A DNA stretch of 64,000 nucleotides from Devosia equisanguinis (GTDB lineage Bacteria > Pseudomonadota > Alphaproteobacteria > Rhizobiales > Devosiaceae), in the NCBI RefSeq assembly GCF_900631955.1, contig NZ_UZWD01000018.1, positions 1 to 64,000 on the forward strand, read 5' to 3'. How positions within the stretch are numbered: position 1 is the stretch's first letter; every line of letters begins with the position of its first letter. Positions 54,578 through 63,992 of this stretch are shown one piece after another. The translations under genes and the position numbers were made by a program. Below the pieces are notes generated by a model. That model did no database searches and was not told the DNA's origin. It saw nothing but the letters and a program-made list of their open reading frames with translations.

Positions 54578-56866
54578 TTAAGCAGATGCTTGCGCCAGGG
54601 TCAGCCGGGCCACCGGAACACGATAGGGTGAGCAGGAGACGTAATCGACGCCGAGGCCGGCAAAGAAGCGCAGTGAGGCAGGATCGCCCGCATGTTCGCC
54701 GCAAATGCCGATCTTGAGGCGGGGATTGGCCGCCCTGCCCCGGGCAATGGCAATCTCGATCATTTCGCCGACGCCCTTTTCGTCGATGGTGACGAAGGGG
54801 TCGCGCTCATAGACGCCCTTACGCTGATAGGCGGCGAGGAAGGTGGGCGCGTCATCGCGCGAAATGCCGAAGGTGGTCTGCGTCAGATCATTGGTGCCGA
54901 AGGAGATGAAGTCGACCATGCCGGCAATGTCGCCGGCACGCAGGCAGGCGCGCGGCAATTCGATCATGGTGCCGAAGGCAAATTTGACGCGGTCCGAGCG
55001 CACAAGGCCGGAATTATTCAGGATATTAAACACCCGCTCGCGCACCCACGAGACCTCGGTGGCCGTAGACACGAAGGGGACCATGACCTCGACCGGAATG
55101 GTGAGGTTGAGGGCCTCGCTGGCCGCCCTGGCGCCGGCCAGCACCGCCTGCATCTGCATTTGCAGGATTTCGGGATAGGTAATCGCGAGCCGCACGCCGC
55201 GATGGCCCAACATGGGATTGATCTCGGCGATGCGCTCGAGGCGCAGGCGCAGGGCGCGGACGGCAAGACCCAGCGAAGCGGCGGTTTCCTCGATCTCCTC
55301 GTCGGTGCGCGGCAGGAATTCGTGCAAGGGCGGATCGAAGAGGCGCACGTTGACCGGCAGGCCGCGCATGGCGGAGAACAGCGCGGAATAGTCGCCGGTC
55401 TGAAAGTCGACCAGACCATTGATGGCGAGGCTGCGCTGGTCCTCATCTTCGGAGAGAATCATGCGGCGCAGCGCCACCATGCGCTCGGGCGAGAAGAACA
55501 TGTGTTCGGAACGGGCGAGGCCGATGCCTTCGGCACCGAAGCTCAGTGCGGTGGCGGCGGAATCGACGGTTTCGACATTGGTGCGCACAGCGATGGTGCG
55601 GCTGCTGTCGGACCAGCCGAGCAGCGTGCCTATGGCGCCGCCGATCTGTGGCTGGGCCAGCGGCAACGTTCCCACATAGACCGAGCCGTCGCCGCCATCG
55701 ATGGTCAGCCGATCGCCGGATCGGAATTCGCGGTCGCCGATGCGGGCGACCATTTCGGTAGTGTCGACCGAAAGATTGCGCACCCCAGCCACGCAGGGCT
55801 TGCCGGTAATGCGTGCGATGACGCCGGCATGGCTCGACATGCCGCCGCGGGCGGTGAGGATGCCGGTGGCGGCCTTCATGCCCTCGATGTCGGCGGGGCC
55901 GGTTTCGTTGACGACGAGGATGCAATGCTTGCCGCGCGCCCGCAGGCGGGCCGCATCCTCGGCATTGAAGACGATGGCGCCGCTGGCGGCACCCGGGGAC
56001 ACGCCAAGGCCCATGGCGATGGGCGAGACGCCTTCAGAGGATTTCAACCGCGGATGCAGCATCAGCGCCAGGCGGTTGGGATCGACGCGGGTGACGGCGC
56101 CCTGCGGCGTCCACACCTTGCGGTGCACCCGGTCCACCGCGGCGTTGAGATCGGCATCGCCACTGGCCTGGACCGGACGGGCAGACAGGAATAGGACCTT
56201 GCCCTTATCCACCGACACCAGGCACGCCATGTGGCGGCCGGCCTTGGCATCGAGCAAGGAGACCAGTGCACCAACGCTTTCCGGCAAGCGGGGCAGCGGG
56301 CTGCCGGGTAAGGCGGCCGGGCCGAGCGCCCCGGTGGTGGCGTGGCGGGTGAGGAATTGTTCGACCTCGCCGCCGGCCACGGCCTGCACCAAAACGATCT
56401 GGCGGGCGCGTTCCTCGTCGCTGCGCGAGGCGCCCCAGCCGGCGCCTGAAAATCCATAGCTTTCGAAGGCCTGCTTGATGGCACGGGCCAGCGGACGCGC
56501 GGGATCCACGGAGTCTTCCGGAGCTCCCGGCGCGGGAATGCCCACCTTGGCCGGCATCAGCCCGCCATTATGGCTGGCGGCGGAGGTGCGGACCACCAGC
56601 ATGGGCGGCTTGCCGTCCTTGTCGACGAGCTTATAGAGGCAGGCCACCCAATGGGCGCGCAGGCGCATGTCGCGACGGCCGCGTTCGGCCTGCAACTCAT
56701 CCCAGCAGGCGCGGGTGAGAACGATGGTGGGAACAGTGGGAAAACCGGCCTCGCAGACGCGGAAAATCCAGCGCGCCTTGCCGGCCAGCAATTTGAGTTG
56801 CCCAGCACTCAGGTTCGCCTTCCCCATTGCCGGGGCAATCGCAAACATTTCCTGGGTTAAACTCAC
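54578..56866 (-). CDS. Aberrant pyruvate phosphate dikinase-like protein with degraded ATP-binding domain
   Basis: The protein has 762 residues, against roughly 870-900 for PPDK. The central phosphohistidine domain is intact (TARGGMSSHAGVIAR, His346). The C-terminal PEP barrel is also intact: GIGLARSEHMFF, DFISFGTNDLTQTTFGISRDD and GICGEHAGDP with Cys722. In contrast the N-terminal ATP-grasp part is short and eroded. The usual VRSGA-type opening is RTSAASHNGG. The segment aligning with the acidic metal/ATP site and the LQTR motif reads MACLVSVDKGKVLFLSARPVQ (residues 213-233), without the Asp and Glu. It may therefore not use ATP normally. It lies near glyS, as PPDK does in other Hyphomicrobiales. 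Confidence 0.85.
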   Translation of the reverse strand: MSLTQEMFAIAPAMGKANLSAGQLKLLAGKARWIFRVCEAGFPTVPTIVLTRACWDELQAERGRRDMRLRAHWVACLYKLVDKDGKPPMLVVRTSAASHNGGLMPAKVGIPAPGAPEDSVDPARPLARAIKQAFESYGFSGAGWGASRSDEERARQIVLVQAVAGGEVEQFLTRHATTGALGPAALPGSPLPRLPESVGALVSLLDAKAGRHMACLVSVDKGKVLFLSARPVQASGDADLNAAVDRVHRKVWTPQGAVTRVDPNRLALMLHPRLKSSEGVSPIAMGLGVSPGAASGAIVFNAEDAARLRARGKHCILVVNETGPADIEGMKAATGILTARGGMSSHAGVIARITGKPCVAGVRNLSVDTTEMVARIGDREFRSGDRLTIDGGDGSVYVGTLPLAQPQIGGAIGTLLGWSDSSRTIAVRTNVETVDSAATALSFGAEGIGLARSEHMFFSPERMVALRRMILSEDEDQRSLAINGLVDFQTGDYSALFSAMRGLPVNVRLFDPPLHEFLPRTDEEIEETAASLGLAVRALRLRLERIAEINPMLGHRGVRLAITYPEILQMQMQAVLAGARAASEALNLTIPVEVMVPFVSTATEVSWVRERVFNILNNSGLVRSDRVKFAFGTMIELPRACLRAGDIAGMVDFISFGTNDLTQTTFGISRDDAPTFLAAYQRKGVYERDPFVTIDEKGVGEMIEIAIARGRAANPRLKIGICGEHAGDPASLRFFAGLGVDYVSCSPYRVPVARLTLAQASA

Positions 56867-56966
56867 TGACCGACCGTCCCCGCCAAACTGGCATCATATT
56901 GCCCGTGCCCTGTGTCTGCTGCAACAGCACTTGACTTGCAGGAGCGCGGAAAGCATCTGATCTGGC

Positions 56967-57938
56967 ATGGAAAAAAGGCCGCACCTCGACATTCTTCTCT
57001 GCGCCCCGCGTGGATTCTGCGCCGGGGTAGACCGCGCCATCCAGATCGTGGAGCTGGCGCTGCAAAAATACGGGGCGCCGGTGTATGTCCGGCACGCCAT
57101 CGTGCACAACAAATATGTGGTGCAGAGCCTGGAGGCAAAGGGCGCGATCTTTGTCGAGGAACTCGACGAAATCCCCGAGACCGAGGCGCCGGTGGTGTTT
57201 TCGGCCCATGGCGTGCCCAAGAGCGTGCCGGCCGATGCCAAGGCACGCAACATGTTCTTTCTCGACGCCACCTGCCCGCTCGTATCCAAGGTGCATGTGG
57301 AGGCGCAGCGCCATTTCGAGGAAGGCCACGAGATCGTGCTGATCGGCCACCAGGGCCACCCGGAAGTGATCGGGACCATGGGGCAATTGCCGCAAGGGGC
57401 GGTGACGCTGATCGAAACAGTTGCCGACGCCAAGGCCTTTACGCCCAAGCATCCGGAAACGCTGGCCTTTGTGACCCAGACCACGCTCAGCGTCGATGAC
57501 ACGCGCGAAATCGTCGCGGCGCTGCGGGCGCGCTTCCCGGCTATCAATGGGCCGCACAAGGAAGACATCTGCTACGCCACCACCAACCGGCAGGAATCGA
57601 TCAAGGCGGTGGCACCCCTTGTCGATGCGATGATTGTTGTGGGGTCGCCCCATTCGTCCAATTCGCAGCGCCTGGTCGAAGTCGCCCTGCGCTCGGGCTG
57701 CAAGATTGCCACGCTGGTGGATCGCGCCAGCGATATCGACTGGTCACTCTATGGCGATCTCAAGTCGCTGGGTGTCAGCGCCGGGGCCTCGGCGCCGGAA
57801 AGCCTTGTGGAAGAGGTGATCGACGCTTTTGCCGCCCGCTATGAGGTCAAGGTCGAGACCAAGACCACCGCCGAAGAGCATATCGCTTTCAACATTCCCA
57901 AGGTGCTGCGCAATCTGGAAGTGGCCTCGGGGCGATGA
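56967..57938 (+). CDS. ispH: 4-hydroxy-3-methylbut-2-enyl diphosphate reductase
   Basis: The protein has 323 residues. It performs the last step of the MEP isoprenoid pathway, making IPP and DMAPP with a [4Fe-4S] cluster held by three cysteines: Cys18 ([11 protein letters not shown]), Cys103 ([11 protein letters not shown]) and Cys202 ([11 protein letters not shown]). Also present are VHNKYVV, SAHGVP, the catalytic Glu133 in HPEVIG, and the late [15 protein letters not shown] and [14 protein letters not shown]. It is divergent from the PPDK-like gene and overlaps the acetyltransferase gene by 4 bases. Confidence 0.97.
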   Translation: MEKRPHLDILLCAPRGFCAGVDRAIQIVELALQKYGAPVYVRHAIVHNKYVVQSLEAKGAIFVEELDEIPETEAPVVFSAHGVPKSVPADAKARNMFFLDATCPLVSKVHVEAQRHFEEGHEIVLIGHQGHPEVIGTMGQLPQGAVTLIETVADAKAFTPKHPETLAFVTQTTLSVDDTREIVAALRARFPAINGPHKEDICYATTNRQESIKAVAPLVDAMIVVGSPHSSNSQRLVEVALRSGCKIATLVDRASDIDWSLYGDLKSLGVSAGASAPESLVEEVIDAFAARYEVKVETKTTAEEHIAFNIPKVLRNLEVASGR

Positions 57939-58453
57939 GCGATCTCGACCTGTTCGAAACCGAGCGGCTGGTGCTATCGGGCTGGCGCATGGACCAGATC
58001 GACGACCTAATGCGCCTGCACGGCAGCGAAAGTGCGACCCGTTATCTGACGTCGCGTGGCGTGCCGTTTACGCGGGCACAGTGCGAAGAGGCAATCGCGC
58101 ACTGGATCGACCTGTTCGAAACCCGGCAGCTGGGCAAGCTGCGAGTGCGCCGGAAGTCGGATGGCACGCTGGTGGGTCGAGCTGGGTTTGGCGTTTACCC
58201 GCCTACTGGCGAGGCGGAGATCGGTTACACGCTTTACGAAGAGTTCTGGGGACAGGGCTTTGCCAAGGAGGCCGCCGCTGGCCTGCGCGACTGGTTCTTT
58301 GCCAACGACAAGGGCGAACACTTTATCGGCATGGCGCATGTCGACAATGCGCCGTCTCGTGCCGTCCTGGAAAAGATCGGCATGGAGAAAACGCATCAGG
58401 CCGTCGACTATTACGGCCTTCCCTGCCAGTTCCATATCCTGAGGCGCCCCTAG
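57935..58453 (+). CDS. GNAT family N-acetyltransferase, RimJ-like
   Basis: The protein has 172 residues; the ATG overlaps the ispH stop (ATGA). A GNAT fold of the RimJ/RimL-type (PF13302) starts [23 protein letters not shown] and has [38 protein letters not shown] as the acetyl-CoA loop, then [13 protein letters not shown]. The substrate is unknown. It occupies the place between ispH and rnhA where many Hyphomicrobiales carry thrB. Confidence 0.92.
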   Translation: MSDLDLFETERLVLSGWRMDQIDDLMRLHGSESATRYLTSRGVPFTRAQCEEAIAHWIDLFETRQLGKLRVRRKSDGTLVGRAGFGVYPPTGEAEIGYTLYEEFWGQGFAKEAAAGLRDWFFANDKGEHFIGMAHVDNAPSRAVLEKIGMEKTHQAVDYYGLPCQFHILRRP

Positions 58454-58456
58454 GCC

Positions 58457-58927
58457 ATGTCAGAATCCGTTATCATTCATACTGACGGGGCCTGTTCCGG
58501 AAATCCCGGCCCCGGCGGCTGGGGCGCCATTCTGCAGTTCGGGCAGCACCGCAAGGAGCTCAAGGGCGGCGAGGCGCTGACCACCAATAATAAGATGGAG
58601 CTGACGGCGGCCATCGAGGCACTGAACGCGCTCAACCGTCCCTGCAAGATCGATCTGCATACCGACAGCCAATATGTGAAAAACGGCGTCCAAAGCTGGA
58701 TGCATGGCTGGAAGCGCAATGGCTGGAAGACCGCCGACAAGAAGCCGGTGAAGAATGTCGACCTTTGGCAGGCGCTGGATGAGGCGACCAAGCGGCACGA
58801 GATTTCGTGGCACTGGGTCAAGGGCCATGCCGGTGACGAACTGAACGAACGGGCCGACGAACTGGCCCGCGAAGGCATGGCGCCATTCAAGGGCAAAAAG
58901 CCCGAAGGCTTCACAGCACCGTTTTAA
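58457..58927 (+). CDS. rnhA: Ribonuclease HI
   Basis: The protein has 156 residues and is a complete RNase HI, cutting RNA in RNA-DNA hybrids. The catalytic residues are Asp10 ([14 protein letters not shown]), Glu48 (NNKMEL), Asp70 (HTDSQYV), His124 (VKGHAG) and Asp134 (NERADELA). The basic protrusion ([18 protein letters not shown]) is present. It follows the acetyltransferase gene by 3 bases. Confidence 0.97.
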   Translation: MSESVIIHTDGACSGNPGPGGWGAILQFGQHRKELKGGEALTTNNKMELTAAIEALNALNRPCKIDLHTDSQYVKNGVQSWMHGWKRNGWKTADKKPVKNVDLWQALDEATKRHEISWHWVKGHAGDELNERADELAREGMAPFKGKKPEGFTAPF

Positions 58928-59084
58928 GGCGGTGTGGTTGGGGCCGAAGCGAGCGACTGCCGGTTATATCGGGGCGCTTTCGCTGCGTCTCCGCTTGAGA
59001 GGCAGGAGCGCTTGCAGGCCGGCCAGGCTTGGATGAAATAGAACCAAAGCTTTTGGCACGACAGATGCAACGCGCATCATGCCG

Positions 59085-59105
59085 CCCTCTGGTCAAGCCC
59101 GAGGG
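59085..59105. repeat. Dispersed palindrome, family 1, copy 5
   Basis: Arms CCCTCTGG and CCCGAGGG (one mismatch) enclose TCAAG. The flanks add CATGCCG before and CGGCGGCATG after, which extend the pairing with a small offset. It lies between the converging ends of rnhA and glyS. Confidence 0.8.
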
Positions 59106-59154
59106 CGGCGGCATGGTGGGTGTGAAGCATCAACCAGAACGGTGCCTTACGGGC

Positions 59155-61179
59155 TTACCCAGCTACCTTTCCGAAATCGGCGACCAGATGCATGGTGTCG
59201 CGTAGGCGGGCGAGAAGGTTGAGGCGATTGGCGCGAACGGCAGGATCGGCATCGTTGACCAGCACTGCGGTGAAGAATGCATCTACGGGCGCGCGGAGCG
59301 TGGCGAGCTCGGTCATGGCGCCCTTGTAATCGTCCTTGGCCACATGCGCCGCCACGGCGGCATGGACGCCATCCACCGCAAAGGCCAGCGCTTCTTCTTC
59401 CGCCAGCTTCAATGCGCCCTGATCGATGGCGCCACCATAGGTTTTGCCATCCTTCTTTTCCTCAGCCGCTAGAATATTGGCCGCACGCTTGTAACCGGCC
59501 AGAAGATTGGCACCATCATCACTGGCCAGCAGCGAGGACAGGGCCTCGGCGCGCTGGGTGATCTGCAGGATATCGTTGCTGTCGGCAGAAATCACGGCAT
59601 CGACCAGATCGTGGCGAGCGCCGGCATCGCGCAGCGTCACCTTGAGACGGTCATGGAAGAAGGCCAGCAGATCCGGCTCCACCTGCAGCGGGAATTTGAG
59701 ATTGTTCTCGCTGACGATGCGGATCACGCCCAGTGCCGCGCGACGCAGCGCGAAGGGATCGCGCGAGCCGGTTGGCTTTTCGTCGATCGACCAGAAGCCG
59801 GAGAGCACGTTGAGCTTGTCGGCCAGCGCCACGGCGATCGACACCGGCTCGGTCGGCACGCGATCGGAGGGGCCCAGCGGCTTGTAGTGCATTTCAAGCG
59901 CATTGGCGATTTCAGCCGGCTCGCCCTGCGCCGTCGCATAATAGCGGCCCATCAAGCCCTGCAGTTCGGGGAATTCCCCGACCATGCCGGTAACGAGATC
60001 AGCCTTGGCGAGCACGGCCGCGCGCTTGGTCTTTTCCACATCGGCGCCAACCTGCGGCGCAATCTCGGCCGCCAGGTTGACCAGGCGCTGCACCATGGCG
60101 AACTGGGTGCCCAGCTTGGCGTGGAACACCATGTCTTCGAGCTTGGGCAGGCCGTGCTCTAGCGGAATGGCGAGGTCGCCCTGATAGAAGAAGGCAGCGT
60201 CGGACAGGCGGGCGCGAATGACGCGCTCATTGCCCGCGACCACGACCGCGCCGCCATCGGCGGGGATGGTATTGGACGTGATGATGAAATTGGGCGCCAG
60301 CTTGCCCGAAGCATCGCGCAGGCAGAAGCACTTCTGGTTGGCGCGGATCGTGGCGATGATCACTTCCTCGGGGAGCTTGAGGAATTCGGGATCGAACGAT
60401 CCCATCATCACCACCGGCCATTCGACCAGGCCGGCGACTTCCTCGAGCAAACCTTCGTCATGAATGACGCTCAGGCCCTGCGCGAAGGCCAGATTGTCGG
60501 CATCGGTGCGGATGATGTCCTTACGGCGATCGATATCGAGCACCACCTTGGCGCGTTCCAGAGCAACCAGATAGTCGTCGAACCGCTTGACGCGAATGGC
60601 GTCGGGCGACAGGAAACGATGACCGAACGTGGTCTGGCCGGATTGCAGCCCGGCGGCGGCGAAGGGCACCACGACAGGCTCGTCGTTCTCGGTGCCGAAA
60701 GTGGCGGTAATGGCGCGCAGCGGACGCACCCAGGTGAAGCTGCCAGAGCCCCAGCGCATCGGTTTGGCCCAGGCGAAGTCGGCCATCACCTTGGGCAGGA
60801 TGCCGGAGAGCAGCTCGACCGCGTCAGCACCCGGCTTTTCGATCTGAGCAACGTAGAAGTCACCCTTTTTGGGATCGCTTTCCACCTTGGCCTGATCCAG
60901 CGAGCTGAGCCCGGCCGACCGCAGGAAACCGTCGATAGCCGGCTGCGGCGCACCGACCTTGGGCCCCTTCTTTTCCTCGCGCGTGTCGGGCGAGCGCACC
61001 GGCAAGCCCGACACGGTCAGCGCCAGGCGGCGCGGCGTGGCGAAGGCCTTGGCACCTTCATAGACGAGACCCGCATCGACCAGTGCATTGGTGACGGCTT
61101 TCTTGAGATCATCGGCGGCGCGACGCTGGAAGCGGGCCGGGATTTCCTCGGAGAAGAGTTCGAGCAGGAGTTCGGGCAT
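59155..61179 (-). CDS. glyS: Glycyl-tRNA synthetase beta subunit
   Basis: The protein has 674 residues; start [25 protein letters not shown]. It is the beta chain of the bacterial alpha2-beta2 synthetase. Typical segments are [67 protein letters not shown], and the HD-like block [34 protein letters not shown]. The alpha subunit gene glyQ is not in the window; upstream on this strand lie the DUF2207 and LemA genes. Confidence 0.97.
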   Translation of the reverse strand: MPELLLELFSEEIPARFQRRAADDLKKAVTNALVDAGLVYEGAKAFATPRRLALTVSGLPVRSPDTREEKKGPKVGAPQPAIDGFLRSAGLSSLDQAKVESDPKKGDFYVAQIEKPGADAVELLSGILPKVMADFAWAKPMRWGSGSFTWVRPLRAITATFGTENDEPVVVPFAAAGLQSGQTTFGHRFLSPDAIRVKRFDDYLVALERAKVVLDIDRRKDIIRTDADNLAFAQGLSVIHDEGLLEEVAGLVEWPVVMMGSFDPEFLKLPEEVIIATIRANQKCFCLRDASGKLAPNFIITSNTIPADGGAVVVAGNERVIRARLSDAAFFYQGDLAIPLEHGLPKLEDMVFHAKLGTQFAMVQRLVNLAAEIAPQVGADVEKTKRAAVLAKADLVTGMVGEFPELQGLMGRYYATAQGEPAEIANALEMHYKPLGPSDRVPTEPVSIAVALADKLNVLSGFWSIDEKPTGSRDPFALRRAALGVIRIVSENNLKFPLQVEPDLLAFFHDRLKVTLRDAGARHDLVDAVISADSNDILQITQRAEALSSLLASDDGANLLAGYKRAANILAAEEKKDGKTYGGAIDQGALKLAEEEALAFAVDGVHAAVAAHVAKDDYKGAMTELATLRAPVDAFFTAVLVNDADPAVRANRLNLLARLRDTMHLVADFGKVAG

Positions 61180-61283
61180 GAAAATGTACCGGATTTGAAG
61201 GCGTGTGCGTGATTAGCGCGGGGGCGCGGGCTTGTCTATGCGCATACGCGCACGCCATTGCGGAATGGCCTCACCTACCCTTC

Positions 61284-63176
61284 TCACCAGCCCCCGCCGC
61301 CTCCGCCGCCACCCCCGCCACCGGAGAAGCCGCCGCCGCTCGAGCCGGAAGAGCTGGCCTGCACAGGCTGCGCGGCGACCATGGCGGCGGCCATGCCAGT
61401 GGTTGCGGTGCTGATGGCCTTGGACAGACCGCCCGATGAGAAGGAGCGGCTGCCGGCATACCAGTTGGGCGAATAGTTGTTGGCGGTGGTCTCGGGCACG
61501 GCATTGCGCGCCAGTTCCGCCTCGAAATGCTCCGACCAGGGCTTTTCCACGTCGAGCGCAATGGCATAGGGCAGGATGCGTTCGAAGCGCTCCACTGTCA
61601 TTGGCGGTTCGTCATTGATGTTGAGCCGGTTCTTTTCGGCGGTCTCCAGGTAGAGCTTAAAGCCCTCGATCTGATCCATCACCTTGCGGCCCTGGATGGT
61701 CGGCGCGCGCATCAGTGCCGCGAACACCACGCTGATGATGATCAGGGACGCCGCGGCGATTGCCGCATTGTTGATGGTGATGCTGGTCAGCGATTCGATG
61801 AAGCCGCCACCCAAATTGAACAGCACGATGCCGACCCAGACCCCGACAATGACCTTCTGGATGATGCCGCTCTTGAATGCCGACATCATGAGGCTGCCGA
61901 TGATCCCGGCAAAGACCCCGAAGAACGCCGCCCCGACGAGGTAGATCGGATCGAGCACGTCGAACAGCACCATCAGCCCCAGGCAGGCTGCGGAAAGGAC
62001 GAAGCTGAACACCGCATATCCGGTATTGTTGCGGAACCAGAGCTGGCGGTTCTCGCTCTCGATGGCCTTGACGAATTCGGTGCGCTTGGCGCCCAGCTCA
62101 ACCCCATTGGCCTTGTCGATGGTGACCGACCGCTTGGACGAAAAGTAGCCGTAGAGCACGCGCTCGCCGGCGGGCAGTTCGCCCCCGGCTTGCTTATCGG
62201 TCGCGACCACGGTCAGCGTCTTGTCTGGGTTGTAGATCGTCACCAGCCCCTTCACGCCGAGACTGAAGATCGCCGCAGTCAGCGCCGTCCAGCCGGAATT
62301 GGCGAAGCCCCAGCGATGCACATAGTGCGTGAGAGCGGGTGAGAAGCCCTCGGGCGGATGAAACAGTGGAATGATCGTGCCCTTGGGCGGGTCGCGGCCC
62401 ACCTTGTTCCAGGCGATGAGATTGTAGCCCAGCACCAGCAGCACGGCCAAAATGGGCAGGATGACCTCGCGCAGATCCGATGCCGACTGCGCCAGGGCAT
62501 CCACGCCCTCGGGATAACTGACGATCCCTTTCTGGAACGACACCGCGACGCTCATGCCTTCGCCGGGCTGCAGCACGGTTTGGCTGCGGAACACAGCTTC
62601 ATTGTCGGAAACGCGCTTGATCGCGGCGTCCCGCGCGGTCGAGCCCAAAGGCCCGGTATAAACAGCCATGTTGGCGATGACTGCGCCAGCTGGCAGATGA
62701 ACCCGCGCCTCGGCATTGAGAATGGGGAAATTCCAGTAATTGCCGGTGGCGTTCCAATAGATTTCGTCGCCATCGGCGCTCGGCCGCGCCATGCGCTCGA
62801 GCCGATAGGTGATCACGTAGCGTTGTTCGCCGGGGCGAAGCAGCGCGTCGGGATTGCCGATCCGGATCCGGCGGAAATCGCCGTCGCGCTCGACATCGAA
62901 TTGCTCGGCCTGGCCATTGCGGGTGACGCTTTGCACTTCGAGCGCGATGCGGATCTTGTTTCCTGAATCGCCCAGCATGGTCACCGGAATATCGCGGAAA
63001 ATGCCGCGCCGGATCTGGTCGCCCTCGGCATTGACCACCAGCGTCTCGACCACCTGTACCGATCCATCGGGCGCCAGGGTCACATCCGACACCATGCTGC
63101 GGATTTCCTCGCGCGCCAGGCTGGGCACGGCGAGGGCAAGCAGCAGAAAAAGCGAAGCGAGGATGCGCATGATCAT
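61284..63176 (-). CDS. DUF2207 membrane protein with poly-glycine tail
   Basis: The protein has 630 residues. The signal peptide is MIMRILASLFLLLALAVPSLA. The DUF2207 periplasmic domain (about 22-240) shows SVQVVETLVVNAEGDQIRRGIFRDIP and YWNATGNYWNFPI. Membrane helices are near 240-260, 395-440 and 445-500. A tail of Ser and Gly ends in eleven consecutive glycines and Trp. Several DUF2207 proteins end this way. It is the second gene of the LemA-DUF2207 pair, a widespread combination with an unclear role in the envelope. Confidence 0.92.
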   Translation of the reverse strand: MIMRILASLFLLLALAVPSLAREEIRSMVSDVTLAPDGSVQVVETLVVNAEGDQIRRGIFRDIPVTMLGDSGNKIRIALEVQSVTRNGQAEQFDVERDGDFRRIRIGNPDALLRPGEQRYVITYRLERMARPSADGDEIYWNATGNYWNFPILNAEARVHLPAGAVIANMAVYTGPLGSTARDAAIKRVSDNEAVFRSQTVLQPGEGMSVAVSFQKGIVSYPEGVDALAQSASDLREVILPILAVLLVLGYNLIAWNKVGRDPPKGTIIPLFHPPEGFSPALTHYVHRWGFANSGWTALTAAIFSLGVKGLVTIYNPDKTLTVVATDKQAGGELPAGERVLYGYFSSKRSVTIDKANGVELGAKRTEFVKAIESENRQLWFRNNTGYAVFSFVLSAACLGLMVLFDVLDPIYLVGAAFFGVFAGIIGSLMMSAFKSGIIQKVIVGVWVGIVLFNLGGGFIESLTSITINNAAIAAASLIIISVVFAALMRAPTIQGRKVMDQIEGFKLYLETAEKNRLNINDEPPMTVERFERILPYAIALDVEKPWSEHFEAELARNAVPETTANNYSPNWYAGSRSFSSGGLSKAISTATTGMAAAMVAAQPVQASSSGSSGGGFSGGGGGGGGGGGW

Positions 63177-63207
63177 GAACTCGGCATAAGGCCCGGACGC
63201 GGTGCCA

Positions 63208-63253
63208 TCCCAACCCCTGGTTGGGACTACTTCGAGACCATCCTTCGATGGTC
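63208..63253 (-). repeat. Two adjacent hairpins between lemA and the DUF2207 gene
   Basis: TCCCAACC/GGTTGGGA (63208-63226, loop CCT) and GACCATC/GATGGTC (63236-63253, loop CTTC) are both perfect. They lie between two co-directional genes, where they could stabilise the upstream mRNA or reduce expression of the second gene. Confidence 0.6.
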
Positions 63254-63284
63254 CGCCTTGCTGGCTGATTTGGCTGCGAAAGGC

Positions 63285-63839
63285 TTAGAACTTCACCTGC
63301 GGCACGGCCCGATCGGCCTCGTTCTCCAGCTCGAAATACTCGCTCTGGGTAAACTTGAACATGTTGGCGATGATGTTGGACGGGAAGCTCTCGACCTGAA
63401 TATTCAGGTTGCGCACCGCACCATTGTAGTAGCGGCGGGCCATCTGGATTTCGTCTTCCACACCCTTGAGCGCGCTCTGGAATTCGAGAAAAGTCGTATT
63501 CGCCTTGAGATCGGGATAGGCCTCGGCAATGGCCAGCAAGCGGCCCAATGCAGCCGAGAGTTCGCCCTCGGCCTTGGCGCGAGCCTCGGGACCGGCCGCA
63601 GCGACGCTGGTGGCCTTGGCACGGGCGCTGACCACGGCCTCGAGTGTTTCGCGCTCATGGGCCATATAGCCCTTCACCGTCTCCATGAGATTGGGAATGA
63701 GGTCGGTGCGGCGCTTGAGCTGCACATCGATCCCCGACCAGCCCTCCTTGACCATCTGTCGGTTGGACACGAGGCTGTTGTAGATGACGATGGCATAGCC
63801 GACGATGCCGACCACCAGCGCGAGAATGACCCATTCCAT
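63285..63839 (-). CDS. LemA family protein
   Basis: The protein has 184 residues. One N-terminal membrane helix (MEWVILALVVGIVGYAIVIYNSLV) is followed by the helical LemA domain (PF04011): MVKEGWSGIDVQLKRRTDLIPNLMETVKGY, LLAIAEAYPDLKANTTFLEFQ, YYNGAVRNLNIQVESFPSNIIANMF. The C-terminus FELENEADRAVPQVKF is typical. Function is unknown. Confidence 0.95.
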   Translation of the reverse strand: MEWVILALVVGIVGYAIVIYNSLVSNRQMVKEGWSGIDVQLKRRTDLIPNLMETVKGYMAHERETLEAVVSARAKATSVAAAGPEARAKAEGELSAALGRLLAIAEAYPDLKANTTFLEFQSALKGVEDEIQMARRYYNGAVRNLNIQVESFPSNIIANMFKFTQSEYFELENEADRAVPQVKF

Positions 63840-63963
63840 GGCTTAGACTCCAAAGCTGTCCCCGGCTCCGGCGCGCCCCTTGGGCAGGCGCGGGCAGGCT
63901 GACGAATGGGGCGGAGACTGGCAGGTCAAGCGGCCCATTGCAACGGGCCACCAATGGGTCGGG

Positions 63964-63992
63964 CTTGACTTCCTGCGCGCAATCCCTAGCTT
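63964..63992 (+). promoter_or_regulatory. Candidate promoter reading off the right edge
   Basis: CTTGAC (63964-63969) and TAGCTT (63987-63992) are spaced by 17 bases, a common form of the housekeeping promoter in Alphaproteobacteria. It would drive a rightward gene beyond the window. An inverted repeat CCCATTG/CAATGGG lies just upstream (63932-63958). Confidence 0.35.

Noticed and set aside
29578-59105. Dispersed palindromes as a CRISPR array
   Set aside because: The copies are thousands of bases apart, in separate intergenic gaps, without spacers or cas genes.
61284-61330. Poly-glycine end of the DUF2207 protein as a sequencing or frameshift artefact
   Set aside because: Gly/Ser-rich tails ending in a glycine run are common in DUF2207 and related envelope proteins, and the frame closes normally.
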